Positions 44,278-53,303 of a stretch of DNA of 64,000 nt are shown piece after piece. Below the pieces are notes generated by a model. It ran no database searches and was not told the origin of the DNA. It saw only the letters and a list, made by a program, of their open reading frames with translations. The stretch comes from Polyangium sp. 6x1 (GTDB taxonomy: Bacteria > Myxococcota_A > Polyangia > Polyangiales > Polyangiaceae). Location of the stretch: NCBI RefSeq assembly GCF_029946515.1, contig NZ_JARZHH010000050.1:23692-87691 (forward strand), read 5' to 3'. A program made the position numbers and the translations under genes. Position 1 is the first letter of the stretch; the number at the start of each line of letters is the position of its first letter.

Positions 44278-47200
44278 ATGTCGACGGAGCGCGGACGCGA
44301 TCTGGCCCCGACGGAGCCGGGTCCCCCCGCGTCCGGCGGCGTCGTGCAGGTGGATCTCGGCGTGGCCTCGACGCTGCCGCTCCTGGCGCCGGGGCCGCCG
44401 AGCAAGCGCCGCCGCGTGCCGCGATCCCTCGCGGAGCGGTACGAGGACATCCGGTTCCTCGGCGAAGGCGGGATGGGCACGGTCTATCGCGCCATGGACC
44501 CGCACCTCGGCCGGATCGTGGCGCTGAAGCTCCTGAAAGGCGACGATCCGGAGCTCTGGCGTCGATTCCTCGGCGAGGCGCGCGCGCAGGCGCGCATCCA
44601 GCACGAGCACGTTTGCCGCGTGTACGAGGCCGGGCAGGCCGACGGCGAGCCGTACATCGCGATGCAATACATCGACGGCGAGCCGCTTTCGAAAATCGCA
44701 GAAAAGCTGACGCTCGAGCAAAGCGTGAAGCTCATGCGGGAAGTGTCGGCGGCCGTGCACGAGGCGCATCGGCTCGGGGTGATTCATCGGGACATCAAGC
44801 CGGGCAACATCCTCGTGGAGGCGCGCGAGGACGGCTCGCTCAAGCCTTACGTGATGGATTTCGGCCTGGCGCGCGAGGTCGAAGGCCGCGGACAAACCCA
44901 GACGGGCGCGGTCCTCGGGACGCCCGCGTACATGCCGCCGGAGCAAGCGAAGGGCGACGTGCGGTCGATGGATCGGCGCTCGGACGTGTATTCGCTGGGG
45001 GCGACGCTTTATGACGTGATCGCGGGGCGGCCGCCGTTCGTCGAAGAGCACGCGTGGAACCTGCTCATGGCGGTGGCGTACGAGGACGCGCCGTCGCTCG
45101 GCACCGTGAAGAAAGGTTTGCCGGCGGAGCTCGAGACGATCGTGATGAAATGCCTCGAGCGGGAGCCGTCGCGCAGGTACGACTCGGCGCGGGCGCTCGC
45201 CGAGGATTTGCAGCGGTTCCTCGACGGCGAGCCCATTCTGGCGCGGCGGGCCTCGATCGGGTACGTGCTGCTCAAGAAGGCGCGAAAGCACAAGCTCGCG
45301 ACGTCGCTGCTCGCGCTCGTCCTCGGCGCGTCGCTCGTGCTCGTGGGCGTGTGGGTGCGGGCCCAGCGGCAAGCGGCGGAGCAGGCGCGGCTCGCGCGCG
45401 AGCTCGGCGAGGGCGTGAAGGAGATGGAGCTCTTCCTGCGCGCCGCTTATGAATTGCCGCTGCACGACGTGGAGCGGGAGCGGGACGTGGTGCGCGCGAG
45501 GCTCGGGGAGATCGAGGCGCGAATGGTGGCGGCAGGGCGGGCCGGGGAGGGGCCGGGGCATTACGCGATCGGCCGGGGGCACCTCGCGCTCGGGGATCCG
45601 GACGCGGCGCGGGAGCACCTCGAAAAGGCGCTCGCGGCGGGGTATTCGTCGGCGGATCTGGAGTATGCGCTCGGGCGGGCCCTCGGGGAGCTCTTTCGGC
45701 GCGCGCTCGCGGAGACGCGGCGTATCACGAACGAGGAGGAGCGAAAGAAGAAGGTCGAGGAGCTCGATCGGGCGCTGCGGGATCCGGCGCTCGGGCATTT
45801 GCGGGCGGCCCTGGCGGCGAAGATCGAGGTGCCAGCGTACGCGGAGGGGCTCATCGCGCTCTACGAGGGCAAACACGAGGAGGCGATCCAGAAGGCGAAA
45901 GAGGCGTTCGGAAAGGCGCCGTGGATGTACGAGGCGAAGAAGCTCGAAGCCGACGCGCTCTTCGCGGAGGGGAGCAAATATCGGCACGACGCGGCGTTCG
46001 ATCACGAGAAGATGAAATCGTTCTTCGAGCCCGGGGCCGCGGCGTACGAGATCGCCGCGGACATGGGGCGGAGCGATCCGGAGGTGCACCGGGCCGAATG
46101 CGAGCTCTGGGAGAAGATGGCGCAAGCCGCCCTGTCGAAGGGTTTGCCCTCGGGTCCGCCGTTCGACCGCGCGGAGGCGGTATGCAGCCGCGCGGTGCAA
46201 TCGAGCTCGAAGGACGGCCTTTCGCGCGTGCAGCAGGCGCTCGTGCTCACGGCGCGTGTGTATGCGCGGCTCGCCATGGACGACGCCTCGGAGGACACGG
46301 TTCGCGCGGCCGAGGACGCCCTCGGCGCCGCGGAGGAGAGCGCCCGGACGAACGCCGAGGACGTCATGGCGCATTACGCGGTCGCATTGGCGAACCGGAT
46401 GCGGACGGAGGCCCTGTTCGCGGTCGGCAAGCCGGCCTCCATGGCGAAGGCGATCGAAGCGTACGAGCGGGTCCTCGTGCTCGATCCGCGCTTCACGTGG
46501 GCGGTGAACGAGCTCGGAATGGCGTACGTCTCGGAGGCAGGGAACGAGATATCGGCGGGGCGCGACGGCTCGACGCTCTTACGGAGCGCGATCCGGCAAT
46601 TCGATCAGGCCATGGCCATCGATCCGCGGTTCGTCTTGCCCGTGGGGCAGCGGCTGCCCGCCTTCCGCATGCTGCTCGAATCGGAGATCGAGCAGGGACG
46701 CCCGACGGACGAGACGCTCGCGGCGCTGTTCGACGCGGTGGCGCTGCTCGAAAAGACCGGGGCGAGCCCTTCGGTCGTCGCTTACTGGAAGGCGCGGGCC
46801 GAGCGGCTTCGTGGCCTGCGGGATTTCGTCCTCGGGCGTGATCCGAGGGCCGCCCTCGGGGAGGCCGCCGCCACGATTCGTTCGTTCGCGGGGCCCGCGC
46901 CCAAGGAATACTGGCTCCTCGAAGAGATCGCCGAGTGCCGATTGCTGGAGGCGTCGTACGCTTTGCGCGAGGGGCTCGACGCGACGCCTCTCCTCGCCGA
47001 GGCCCGAGAGGCCATTCAGATTTCGGGGGGGACGTCCGGCGGGAAGCGGGCCGAGTTTCGCCTCCTGTCGACGCGCATCGAGATTGTGGCGCTCCGCGTC
47101 GCGGCGAAGCACGGGAAGCTCGAATCGAAGAGCTTCGAGGTGGCCTTCGAGCAGGTACGTCCCTTGCTTGCGAAAGCGGGGCGAGACAGCCGGCCGTATG

Positions 47201-47511
47201 TGCTCGGCGCGGAGATCCATGCGCTCCGATCGGAATGGTTGTCGGAGCGGGGCGGCGAGCCCGAGGAGGACATCAAGAAGGGTCTCGCGATGGCCGAGGA
47301 GGCGCTCTCCAAAAACCCGCACCTCGCGAAAGCCTTGCTCGTGAAAGGGATGCTTTCCCTCGTGGAAGCGCGGCGCGCGCGCGGCAAGAGCGAGCGCACC
47401 GAGGCCGCGCGCAGGGCCAAAGAGGCGTGCAGGGCGGCCTTTCAAAGCAATCCCTCGCTCGAGCGGGACGACGGCCGTCTCCTGAAGGAGGCCGAGACGC
47501 TCGCGCCCTGA
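44278..47511 (+). CDS. Membrane Ser/Thr kinase with large C-terminal TPR region
   Basis: 1077 aa from ATG 44278. Kinase domain about 55-315: LGEGGMGTVYRA, ALKLLKG, HRDIKPGN, DFGLAREV, GTPAYMPPEQ. A transmembrane segment (about 343-362; ATSLLALVLGASLVLVGVWV) separates it from a helical region of about 700 residues with TPR-like repeats (HYAIGRGHLALGDPDAAREH, LALVKGM-like helices). By topology the TPR part would be outside the cytoplasmic membrane and may sense protein ligands. A hairpin at 47550 may end the transcript. Confidence 0.92.
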   Translation: MSTERGRDLAPTEPGPPASGGVVQVDLGVASTLPLLAPGPPSKRRRVPRSLAERYEDIRFLGEGGMGTVYRAMDPHLGRIVALKLLKGDDPELWRRFLGEARAQARIQHEHVCRVYEAGQADGEPYIAMQYIDGEPLSKIAEKLTLEQSVKLMREVSAAVHEAHRLGVIHRDIKPGNILVEAREDGSLKPYVMDFGLAREVEGRGQTQTGAVLGTPAYMPPEQAKGDVRSMDRRSDVYSLGATLYDVIAGRPPFVEEHAWNLLMAVAYEDAPSLGTVKKGLPAELETIVMKCLEREPSRRYDSARALAEDLQRFLDGEPILARRASIGYVLLKKARKHKLATSLLALVLGASLVLVGVWVRAQRQAAEQARLARELGEGVKEMELFLRAAYELPLHDVERERDVVRARLGEIEARMVAAGRAGEGPGHYAIGRGHLALGDPDAAREHLEKALAAGYSSADLEYALGRALGELFRRALAETRRITNEEERKKKVEELDRALRDPALGHLRAALAAKIEVPAYAEGLIALYEGKHEEAIQKAKEAFGKAPWMYEAKKLEADALFAEGSKYRHDAAFDHEKMKSFFEPGAAAYEIAADMGRSDPEVHRAECELWEKMAQAALSKGLPSGPPFDRAEAVCSRAVQSSSKDGLSRVQQALVLTARVYARLAMDDASEDTVRAAEDALGAAEESARTNAEDVMAHYAVALANRMRTEALFAVGKPASMAKAIEAYERVLVLDPRFTWAVNELGMAYVSEAGNEISAGRDGSTLLRSAIRQFDQAMAIDPRFVLPVGQRLPAFRMLLESEIEQGRPTDETLAALFDAVALLEKTGASPSVVAYWKARAERLRGLRDFVLGRDPRAALGEAAATIRSFAGPAPKEYWLLEEIAECRLLEASYALREGLDATPLLAEAREAIQISGGTSGGKRAEFRLLSTRIEIVALRVAAKHGKLESKSFEVAFEQVRPLLAKAGRDSRPYVLGAEIHALRSEWLSERGGEPEEDIKKGLAMAEEALSKNPHLAKALLVKGMLSLVEARRARGKSERTEAARRAKEACRAAFQSNPSLERDDGRLLKEAETLAP

Positions 47512-47549
47512 GGTGACGGTTTTGGGGGGTGATGGCGCGCGCCTGCACC

Positions 47550-47573
47550 CGCTGCATGCTGCCGTCTGCAGCG
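47550..47573 (+). terminator. Candidate terminator hairpin after the kinase-TPR gene
   Basis: CGCTGCA-N10-TGCAGCG, a perfect 7-bp stem, starts 39 nt after the stop. No T run follows. Confidence 0.35.
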
Positions 47574-47632
47574 CGGGGCGCGAGGGCGCGTCATGGGCGT
47601 CGTTTTCGCTGGGATTTGCCCCCGCAGCGTGG

Positions 47633-47648
47633 TGGCATGAGGTCTGCT
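47633..47648 (+). promoter_or_regulatory. Sigma54-type promoter for the lipoprotein at 47690
   Basis: TGGCAT-GAGGT-CTGCT keeps the invariant GG-N10-GC and four of the five TTGCW positions. The predicted start is about 30 nt before the ATG at 47690. Confidence 0.55.
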
Positions 47649-47689
47649 AGGCATCTTGTCGAGCCGCTTCGAGCCCCAGGAGAGCCCCC

Positions 47690-48559
47690 ATGAAATCGCC
47701 GCACCTGCTTGTCGTCCTCCTCGCCGCCTCCACCGCCCTCCTCAATGGCTGCGCGCTCTCCGACGCGGAAAACCCCTTCGATGCGGAAGATTTCGACGTC
47801 GGCCTGGAGACCGCCGGCCCCGGCTTCGAACCGCCGCTCGGCACGAACGGCTACGGTCCGCCCTGCTTCTGGGATCCCGGCTCGCAGCAAGCCCTGCGCG
47901 ACCTCGGCAAAGTGGCGCTCACCTCGGGCACCGGAGGCACGCTGCCGGCCCTGCCGACGTTGCTCTCGACCTGCCGCGAGGTCGTGAAAAACGCGGTCGA
48001 ATGCGCCCTCGCCCCGTCCCAGTCCGTGCTCGATCGGGTCAATGGACAGGTCTACCAGGGGCATTGGGGGCTCGCGACCGAGTGGTACGCGGACGCGCTC
48101 TCGGCGGACGGCAAGCGCTGGGTGACCGCGTGCATGGTGCAGCGGCTCAACATCCTGAACCAGCACGTCGATATCCTCCTCGAAGCCAACCACACGCGGA
48201 TCCTCGAAGATGTCGCGAATGACGCGACGTTCGGCTTCGAGGAGTCGGCCGCCTACGGGAACCTGTTCGACTCCCGGACGACGCCGGTCGCCGGCCGGCC
48301 GGCCTTCAATGTCTACGTCTGCTCCGAGCTCGAGCAGATCCAGCAGTGTCCGCTCGCGGGCGGATTCCCCTGGATCGATCGCCGGATCTGCGATCAGGCC
48401 GGGAACAACTGCGGCCTCGTGTATCTCGGCGCCTGCCAGAGCGCCTGCATCCCGAATGGCCCGGCTGGCGAATATTGGTCGTGCAAGCCGTCGTACGGCC
48501 TCGTGTACAACGACTACACGATCCGCGTGCAGCTCGAGAACCCGACCTCCTGCTTCTGA
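47690..48559 (+). CDS. Cys-rich putative lipoprotein of unknown function
   Basis: 289 aa. The signal peptide MKSPHLLVVLLAASTALLNGC gives a clear lipobox LNGC (Cys21). The mature protein has about a dozen Cys (CFWDPG, STCREVVKNAVECAL, QAGNNCGLVYLGACQSAC), suggesting disulfides outside the cytoplasm. I recognise no family. There is a Shine-Dalgarno-like CAGGAGAG before the ATG. A sigma54-type promoter upstream and nearby sigma54 activators suggest regulated expression. It converges with the kinase at 48567, 7 nt apart. Confidence 0.8.
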   Translation: MKSPHLLVVLLAASTALLNGCALSDAENPFDAEDFDVGLETAGPGFEPPLGTNGYGPPCFWDPGSQQALRDLGKVALTSGTGGTLPALPTLLSTCREVVKNAVECALAPSQSVLDRVNGQVYQGHWGLATEWYADALSADGKRWVTACMVQRLNILNQHVDILLEANHTRILEDVANDATFGFEESAAYGNLFDSRTTPVAGRPAFNVYVCSELEQIQQCPLAGGFPWIDRRICDQAGNNCGLVYLGACQSACIPNGPAGEYWSCKPSYGLVYNDYTIRVQLENPTSCF

Positions 48560-48566
48560 GCCGGCG

Positions 48567-49676
48567 TCATCGACCGAGCACGAAAAACGCCGCGATCGCG
48601 AGGACCACGAGCGCGAGCGCGAGCGTCGCCGCGGCGAGCTTCGCGCGCTCCGCCGCGCGGGCCCGCGCCGTCTTCACCGTCTCCGCGGCTCGATCCGTCT
48701 TCCCCCGCGGATGGTCCGCCGGGTATGGCGCGACAACCTTCCGTTCGTCTTCGGTCACGGAGGCGAGCGCCTCCTGCCGCAGGGAAAAACCCTCGGGCAC
48801 GAGCGCGCGGAGCGCGTCGCGCATCGCCTCCACGCTCGGAAAACGGTCCTCGCGGGCGTGCGACGTCGCCGTCTCCACGAAGCGCGCGATCTCGGACGGC
48901 ACCCAGGGCGCGGCCTCGGCGAGCGGCGGCGGCGGCTGGGTGGTGATCGCATAAAGCAGCTCGACGAGCGATTTGACGTGGGCGTGCGGCGGCGCCCCCG
49001 CGAGCATCGCGTAGAGCGTCACGCCCATCGAATACACGTCACAACGGGCGTCGACCTTCTTCGGAGCCTCGATCTGCTCGGGCGCCATGTAGAGCGGCGT
49101 CCCGATGACCTGCCCGCTTTGCGTCATCGAGACGGCCGGCGCCGTGAGCGCGCCGCCCTCGGTCACCGCCTCGGGCGTGCGGCGAATTTTGGCGACCCCG
49201 AAATCGAGGAGTTTCACGGTGACCTCGCCGCCCTCGCCCCGCGCGAGGAAGAGGTTCTCGGGCTTGATGTCGCGGTGGATGACGGCCGCCGCGTGCGCCG
49301 CCGCGAGCCCCTCGCAAGCCTGACCGAGGATTCGGAGCGCGACGTCGGGGCGGAGCGGGCCCACGCGGCCGAGCAGCGTCCGCACGTCCTCGCCGTCGAG
49401 CAGCTCCATCACCTGGAACGGCACGCCGGTCTCGGGATCGTGATCCACCGCGAGGGCCGCGACGACGTGCGGCGAGTCGAGGGAGCCGGCGATACGCGCC
49501 TCCTGCTCGAAGCGGAGCAGGTCCGGGTCGTCGCTGGCGAACGGGCGCACGTGCAGCCACTTGATCGCGACGCGCTGGCCGGTCTTCGTGCTCCTCGCCT
49601 CGTAGACGGTCCCCATGCCGCCCTGACCCAGCACGCGGACGATCTCGTAGTCGGTGAGGAGAAGCCGACCAATCAT
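48567..49676 (-). CDS. Ser/Thr protein kinase with C-terminal membrane anchor
   Basis: 369 aa from ATG 49676 (MIGRLLLTDYEIVRVLG); the longer open frame upstream runs into the divergent gene's leader. Kinase domain about 10-275: LGQGGMGTVYEA, AIKWLHV, HRDIKPEN, DFGVAKI, GTPLYMAPEQ. A charged linker (KTARARAAERAKLAA) and a terminal hydrophobic segment (TLALALVVLAIAAFFVLG) anchor it to the membrane. It is divergent from the FHA-sigma54 activator (85 bp), whose FHA domain could read its Thr phosphorylation. Confidence 0.92.
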   Translation of the reverse strand: MIGRLLLTDYEIVRVLGQGGMGTVYEARSTKTGQRVAIKWLHVRPFASDDPDLLRFEQEARIAGSLDSPHVVAALAVDHDPETGVPFQVMELLDGEDVRTLLGRVGPLRPDVALRILGQACEGLAAAHAAAVIHRDIKPENLFLARGEGGEVTVKLLDFGVAKIRRTPEAVTEGGALTAPAVSMTQSGQVIGTPLYMAPEQIEAPKKVDARCDVYSMGVTLYAMLAGAPPHAHVKSLVELLYAITTQPPPPLAEAAPWVPSEIARFVETATSHAREDRFPSVEAMRDALRALVPEGFSLRQEALASVTEDERKVVAPYPADHPRGKTDRAAETVKTARARAAERAKLAAATLALALVVLAIAAFFVLGR

Positions 49677-49761
49677 CCGGGCGCATGGTACGCGCCGCGA
49701 GGCGAAGAGCAACTGCTTCGGCGCGGAGAGGCGCGGCCGTTCGTGATACCGTGCCCGCACC

Positions 49762-51129
49762 ATGAGCAAGGAACCGCACGCGAAGGAGACGGTGGCGCTC
49801 GTCGCGCGCCCGAGGGAGTGCGCGATCGGCCGGTTTCGCATTCAGGTCGTGGCGGGGCCCGATCACGGCGCAGAGCGCGTCTCGGACGGCGCCGAGCTCT
49901 CGGTGGGCACGGCCGCCGGCAACCACCTCGTCCTGACCGACGGCGCCGTGTCGCGTCACCATTGCGCGATCACCGTCACGGATCGCGGGTTTCTCGTGCG
50001 CGACCTCGGCAGCCGCAACGGAACGCGGCTCGCCGGCTTCCGCGTGGAAGGCGCCTACCTCGGGCCCGGCGCGGTGCTCGGCGTGGGCAAATCGACGCTG
50101 CGCTTCGATCCGCTGCCGGACGAGATCGTCGAGCCGCTCGCCGATGAGGAGCGTTATGGTCGGATCCTCGGACAGAGCATGGCGATGCGCAGGCTCTTCG
50201 CGGCCCTGCCGCGGATCGCCGCGTCGGACTCGACGGTGCTCATCGAGGGCGAGACCGGCACGGGCAAGGGCCTGCTCGCCGAGGTGATTCATCAGAAGAG
50301 CCCACGCGCGCAGGGGCCGTTCGTCGTGATCGATTGCAGCGCGATCCCGCCGACGTTGATCGAGGCCGAGCTTTTCGGCTACATGCGCGGCGCGTTCACG
50401 ACGGCGCTTCAATCGCGGGCGGGCGCGTTCGAGGCGGCCGCGGGCGGGACGGTTTTTCTGGACGAGCTCGGCGAGCTGCCGATCGACATGCAGCCGAAGC
50501 TGCTCCGGGCCCTCGAAGAGCGGCTCGTGCGACGGATCGGGAGCCTCGATCCGATCAAGCTCGACGTGCGCGTGATCGCCGCGACGAACCGCGACCTGCG
50601 GCAGGAGGTGAACCGCGGGACGTTCCGCTCGGATCTTTATTATCGGCTGAACATCGTGCGGATTCGATTGCCGCCGCTCCGGGAGCGGCGCGAGGACATC
50701 CCGCCGCTCGTCGCGCATTTCTACGAGCAATTCGCGCGCTCGGGCGATCCGCTGCCGCCGGCCGAGCTCGTGGCGGCGTTCACGAAGCAGGATTGGCCGG
50801 GGAACGTGCGGGAGCTGCGCGCGGGGGTGGAGCGGGCGATCCTGATGGAGGACCAGGCGCTCTGGTTCGAGGCGACGCTCGGCGCGCCGCCCGGATCGGA
50901 GCCAAAGGCGGCGGCGCCGGCCTCGCTCGATTACGAGGACGATATCGCGCTCGGCTCGTTCCGCGCGGCGAAGGAACGCGCCGTTGCGCGGTGGGAGCGC
51001 GGGTACATCGAGACCTTGGTGCGGCAGAGCGGGGGAAACCTGTCCCGCGCGGCGCGCTCGGCGCACATGGATCGAAACCACCTGCGGGAGCTTTTGCGGC
51101 GGCACGGGATTTCGGCTGCGGAGGAGTGA
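49762..51129 (+). CDS. FHA-domain sigma54-dependent transcriptional activator
   Basis: 455 aa. FHA domain about 40-105 (GAVSRHHCAITV, DLGSRNGTRL), AAA+ sigma54 activator domain about 130-370 (Walker A EGETGTGKG; Walker B GTVFLDELGELP; LYYRLNIVRIRLPPLRER), Fis-type helix-turn-helix at the end (GNLSRAARSAHMDRNHLREL). FHA domains bind phospho-Thr, so kinases such as its divergent neighbour probably control it. The sigma54-contact loop reads GAFTTA (210-215) rather than GAFTGA. It is 6 nt upstream of the deamidase-like gene, in one operon. Confidence 0.92.
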   Translation: MSKEPHAKETVALVARPRECAIGRFRIQVVAGPDHGAERVSDGAELSVGTAAGNHLVLTDGAVSRHHCAITVTDRGFLVRDLGSRNGTRLAGFRVEGAYLGPGAVLGVGKSTLRFDPLPDEIVEPLADEERYGRILGQSMAMRRLFAALPRIAASDSTVLIEGETGTGKGLLAEVIHQKSPRAQGPFVVIDCSAIPPTLIEAELFGYMRGAFTTALQSRAGAFEAAAGGTVFLDELGELPIDMQPKLLRALEERLVRRIGSLDPIKLDVRVIAATNRDLRQEVNRGTFRSDLYYRLNIVRIRLPPLRERREDIPPLVAHFYEQFARSGDPLPPAELVAAFTKQDWPGNVRELRAGVERAILMEDQALWFEATLGAPPGSEPKAAAPASLDYEDDIALGSFRAAKERAVARWERGYIETLVRQSGGNLSRAARSAHMDRNHLRELLRRHGISAAEE

Positions 51130-51135
51130 TCGGAC

Positions 51136-51918
51136 ATGGGGATCAACGTCAACAACGTGCGCGCCACCCCGACGCGGGTCGGGGGGTTCAATGGGTCTGC
51201 GTTCGTGCCCGCGATCAACGGCCAGCATCGGAGGTACACCTGGGGCCCTTGCCGGGTGAACCTGACTCCGGCCGTGGCGAACGGCGTGAACAGCCTCAAT
51301 CCCGCGGTCGCGCTTGCGGGGGACACGATTTTCCTCCCCTATTTGCAGGACGGGATCTGCTCGGTGCGGCTGCCCGACGCGGTGACCGCCACGGCGAACG
51401 GGGTCAACTCGTTCCTCACGGCGGACATGTCCGGGTGCAAGGTCTTCATCGACCGCGTCACCGCGAGCAATGATCTCATCGTGTATCACGCGAACAACGT
51501 GTCGAACTCGCCGCCTGGCAATGCAGGCGCGCTGAACCCTGTTCTGCAGCTCCCCGGCTGCACGATGACGCTGTCGCAGCTCCACGCCCTGGCCGTGGGC
51601 CATTACCAGGCGTTGCCCGCGCCGAACACCGCGGTCCCCGTGGTCGCCACCGAGATCACGAAGCCGATCTACAACATCGGCGCGGCGGCCGAGGTGCAAC
51701 GCAAGAAGACCCAAGGGCGCACGAACGTGGAGTTCCTCGGCGGGACGGTCGTGTTCGGCGTGGTGAACGGCGCGAACTGGGAGTTTTATTACCAGACCTG
51801 GGGGAGCACGAGTTACACGCGCCCGGGGAATGCGCCGCTGCGCCTGTTTTCGGGAGCCCAGCACGATCCGATGCACTCCCACAACTGGAAGGTGCTGGGG
51901 TTCGCCAGGTTTTTCTGA
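51136..51918 (+). CDS. Putative BLF1/CNF-like glutamine deamidase
   Basis: 260 aa, with GGAGGAG before the ATG, 6 nt after the activator stop. No signal peptide or membrane segment. Residues 93-118 read FLTADMSGCKVF, then LIVYH: Thr95, Ser-Gly-Cys101 and His118. Burkholderia lethal factor 1 has the same order (Thr88, LSGC with Cys94, His106) and CNF1-type deamidases a Cys-His pair about 15 apart. Other echoes of BLF1 from memory are IFLPYLQDG before the motif and GGTVVFGVVNG then YYQTWGST near the C-terminus. BLF1 deamidates Gln in eIF4A; the target here is unknown, but a eukaryotic prey or competitor protein is plausible. This is a motif-based call, not a search result. Confidence 0.6.
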   Translation: MGINVNNVRATPTRVGGFNGSAFVPAINGQHRRYTWGPCRVNLTPAVANGVNSLNPAVALAGDTIFLPYLQDGICSVRLPDAVTATANGVNSFLTADMSGCKVFIDRVTASNDLIVYHANNVSNSPPGNAGALNPVLQLPGCTMTLSQLHALAVGHYQALPAPNTAVPVVATEITKPIYNIGAAAEVQRKKTQGRTNVEFLGGTVVFGVVNGANWEFYYQTWGSTSYTRPGNAPLRLFSGAQHDPMHSHNWKVLGFARFF

Positions 51919-51921
51919 GGG

Positions 51922-53295
51922 TCAACGTTCCAGAAGGAAAAACCGCCCGTCGCTCGGGAAGGGCGATCGGGGGAGATCCTGGCCTTCGAGCGCTTGCTTC
52001 GTGGCGACGACCCCTCGCACGGGGCCCGGCGACCACGCGGGGACGTCGAGCAGGCCGCCGGGGAGGAGCGTGCCGGCCTCGCTCGTGTGGAGCGCGTCGA
52101 CATGCGCCGCGATGTCGAGGTCGATAGGTTGTCCGGACAAGGGGCCCGCGAGGACTCGACGATAGGCCCGGACACACGCTTCGAGCGCGCGCCGGACGAG
52201 CGGCCGATCGGGCGGGTGGGGCGAGATGGCGAGCAGGTTTGTCGCGGTCTCCCGGCAGAGCACGAGCCCGGCCGCAGTGAGCTCGGCCGAGACGAGGGGC
52301 AAGCTCGTTTCGAGGGCCGTGAGGAAAGCCTCGTCCCCGTCGGCGAGCGCAGCCGGATCGGCGCGGAGCGCGACGGAGACGGCCATCGAGGGGCGGACGG
52401 ACGCGGCCGCGAGCGTCGGGGATTTGGGGTTTGTCGCGGCGCCGGTCGCGGCCCGGAGCGCACGGACGAGCTCCGGCGCGGAGGAATGACGGCCTGCGGG
52501 ATCGCGGCAAAGCGCGCGGAGGAGGGGCTCGTCGAGCGCGGGATCGACGGGCGCGCGTTCGCTCGGGCGTGGCGGGCGCGCGTGGAGGTGAATCTGGCGG
52601 ACGACGGCGGTGGCTTGATCGCCGAACGGCGGTTTTCCCGTGAGCATGGCGAATGTGAGCGCGCCGAGCGCATACACGTCCGCCCGGGTATCGACGGTTT
52701 GTCCGAGGACCTGCTCCGGCGCCATGAAGGGCAGCGTGCCGAGCGTCGCGCGCGAGGCGGTGAGCGAAGGGCCGGCATGGTCGAGGAGCTTGGCGACGCC
52801 GAAATCGAGGAGGACGACGCGGCCTTCGGCGCGGCCCTCGGCGAGGTAGACGTTCGAGGGCTTGATGTCGCGGTGGACGATCCCGCGCGCATGGGCGGCG
52901 GCGAGCGCATCCGCGAGCGGCCCGAGGATGCCGAGGACCTCGTCGATCGGGAGCCTGCCCGCGGCGGCGAGGCGTGCGTCGAGGCTCTGGCCGGTGAGCA
53001 GCTCCATGGCGAAATAGGGGCGGCCGTCGGCGAGGCGGCCGATTTCGTGGACGCGGACGACGTTCGGGTGGGGGAGATCGACGACGATCGCGGCCTCGCG
53101 CTCGAAGCGCGGGATCGCCGTGGGGTCGGCGAAGAGCTCGGCGTGCATGACCTTCACGGCGGCGGCGCGGCCGGTGGGCGCGTGCGTCGCGCGGGTGACG
53201 AATCCGAAGCCGCCGCGGGCGATCACCGCGTCGAGCCGATAGGAGCCGGCCCAGAACTCGCCGGCAATACCCGTCGAATCCAATTTACTTCGCAC
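51922..53295 (-). CDS. Ser/Thr protein kinase with C-terminal ligand-like domain
   Basis: 457 aa from GTG 53295 (AGGA 6 nt upstream). Kinase domain about 18-280: IARGGFGFVTRA, AVKVMHA, HRDIKPSN, DFGVAKLL, GTLPFMAPEQ. The remaining 170 residues (MAVSVALRADPAALADGDEA, RALEACVRAYRRVL, DLDIAAHVDAL) form a soluble domain I cannot name. There is no membrane segment. It lies 8 nt downstream of the radical SAM gene on the same strand, so they form an operon; it converges with the deamidase-like gene. Confidence 0.9.
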   Translation of the reverse strand: MRSKLDSTGIAGEFWAGSYRLDAVIARGGFGFVTRATHAPTGRAAAVKVMHAELFADPTAIPRFEREAAIVVDLPHPNVVRVHEIGRLADGRPYFAMELLTGQSLDARLAAAGRLPIDEVLGILGPLADALAAAHARGIVHRDIKPSNVYLAEGRAEGRVVLLDFGVAKLLDHAGPSLTASRATLGTLPFMAPEQVLGQTVDTRADVYALGALTFAMLTGKPPFGDQATAVVRQIHLHARPPRPSERAPVDPALDEPLLRALCRDPAGRHSSAPELVRALRAATGAATNPKSPTLAAASVRPSMAVSVALRADPAALADGDEAFLTALETSLPLVSAELTAAGLVLCRETATNLLAISPHPPDRPLVRRALEACVRAYRRVLAGPLSGQPIDLDIAAHVDALHTSEAGTLLPGGLLDVPAWSPGPVRGVVATKQALEGQDLPRSPFPSDGRFFLLER

Positions 53296-53303
53296 GGTAC
53301 ATC

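Noticed and set aside
42763..46374. 1203-codon open frame on the minus strand
   Set aside because: It crosses the antisense of the PAS-STAS, EEP and kinase-TPR genes and contains the Smr region only in another frame.
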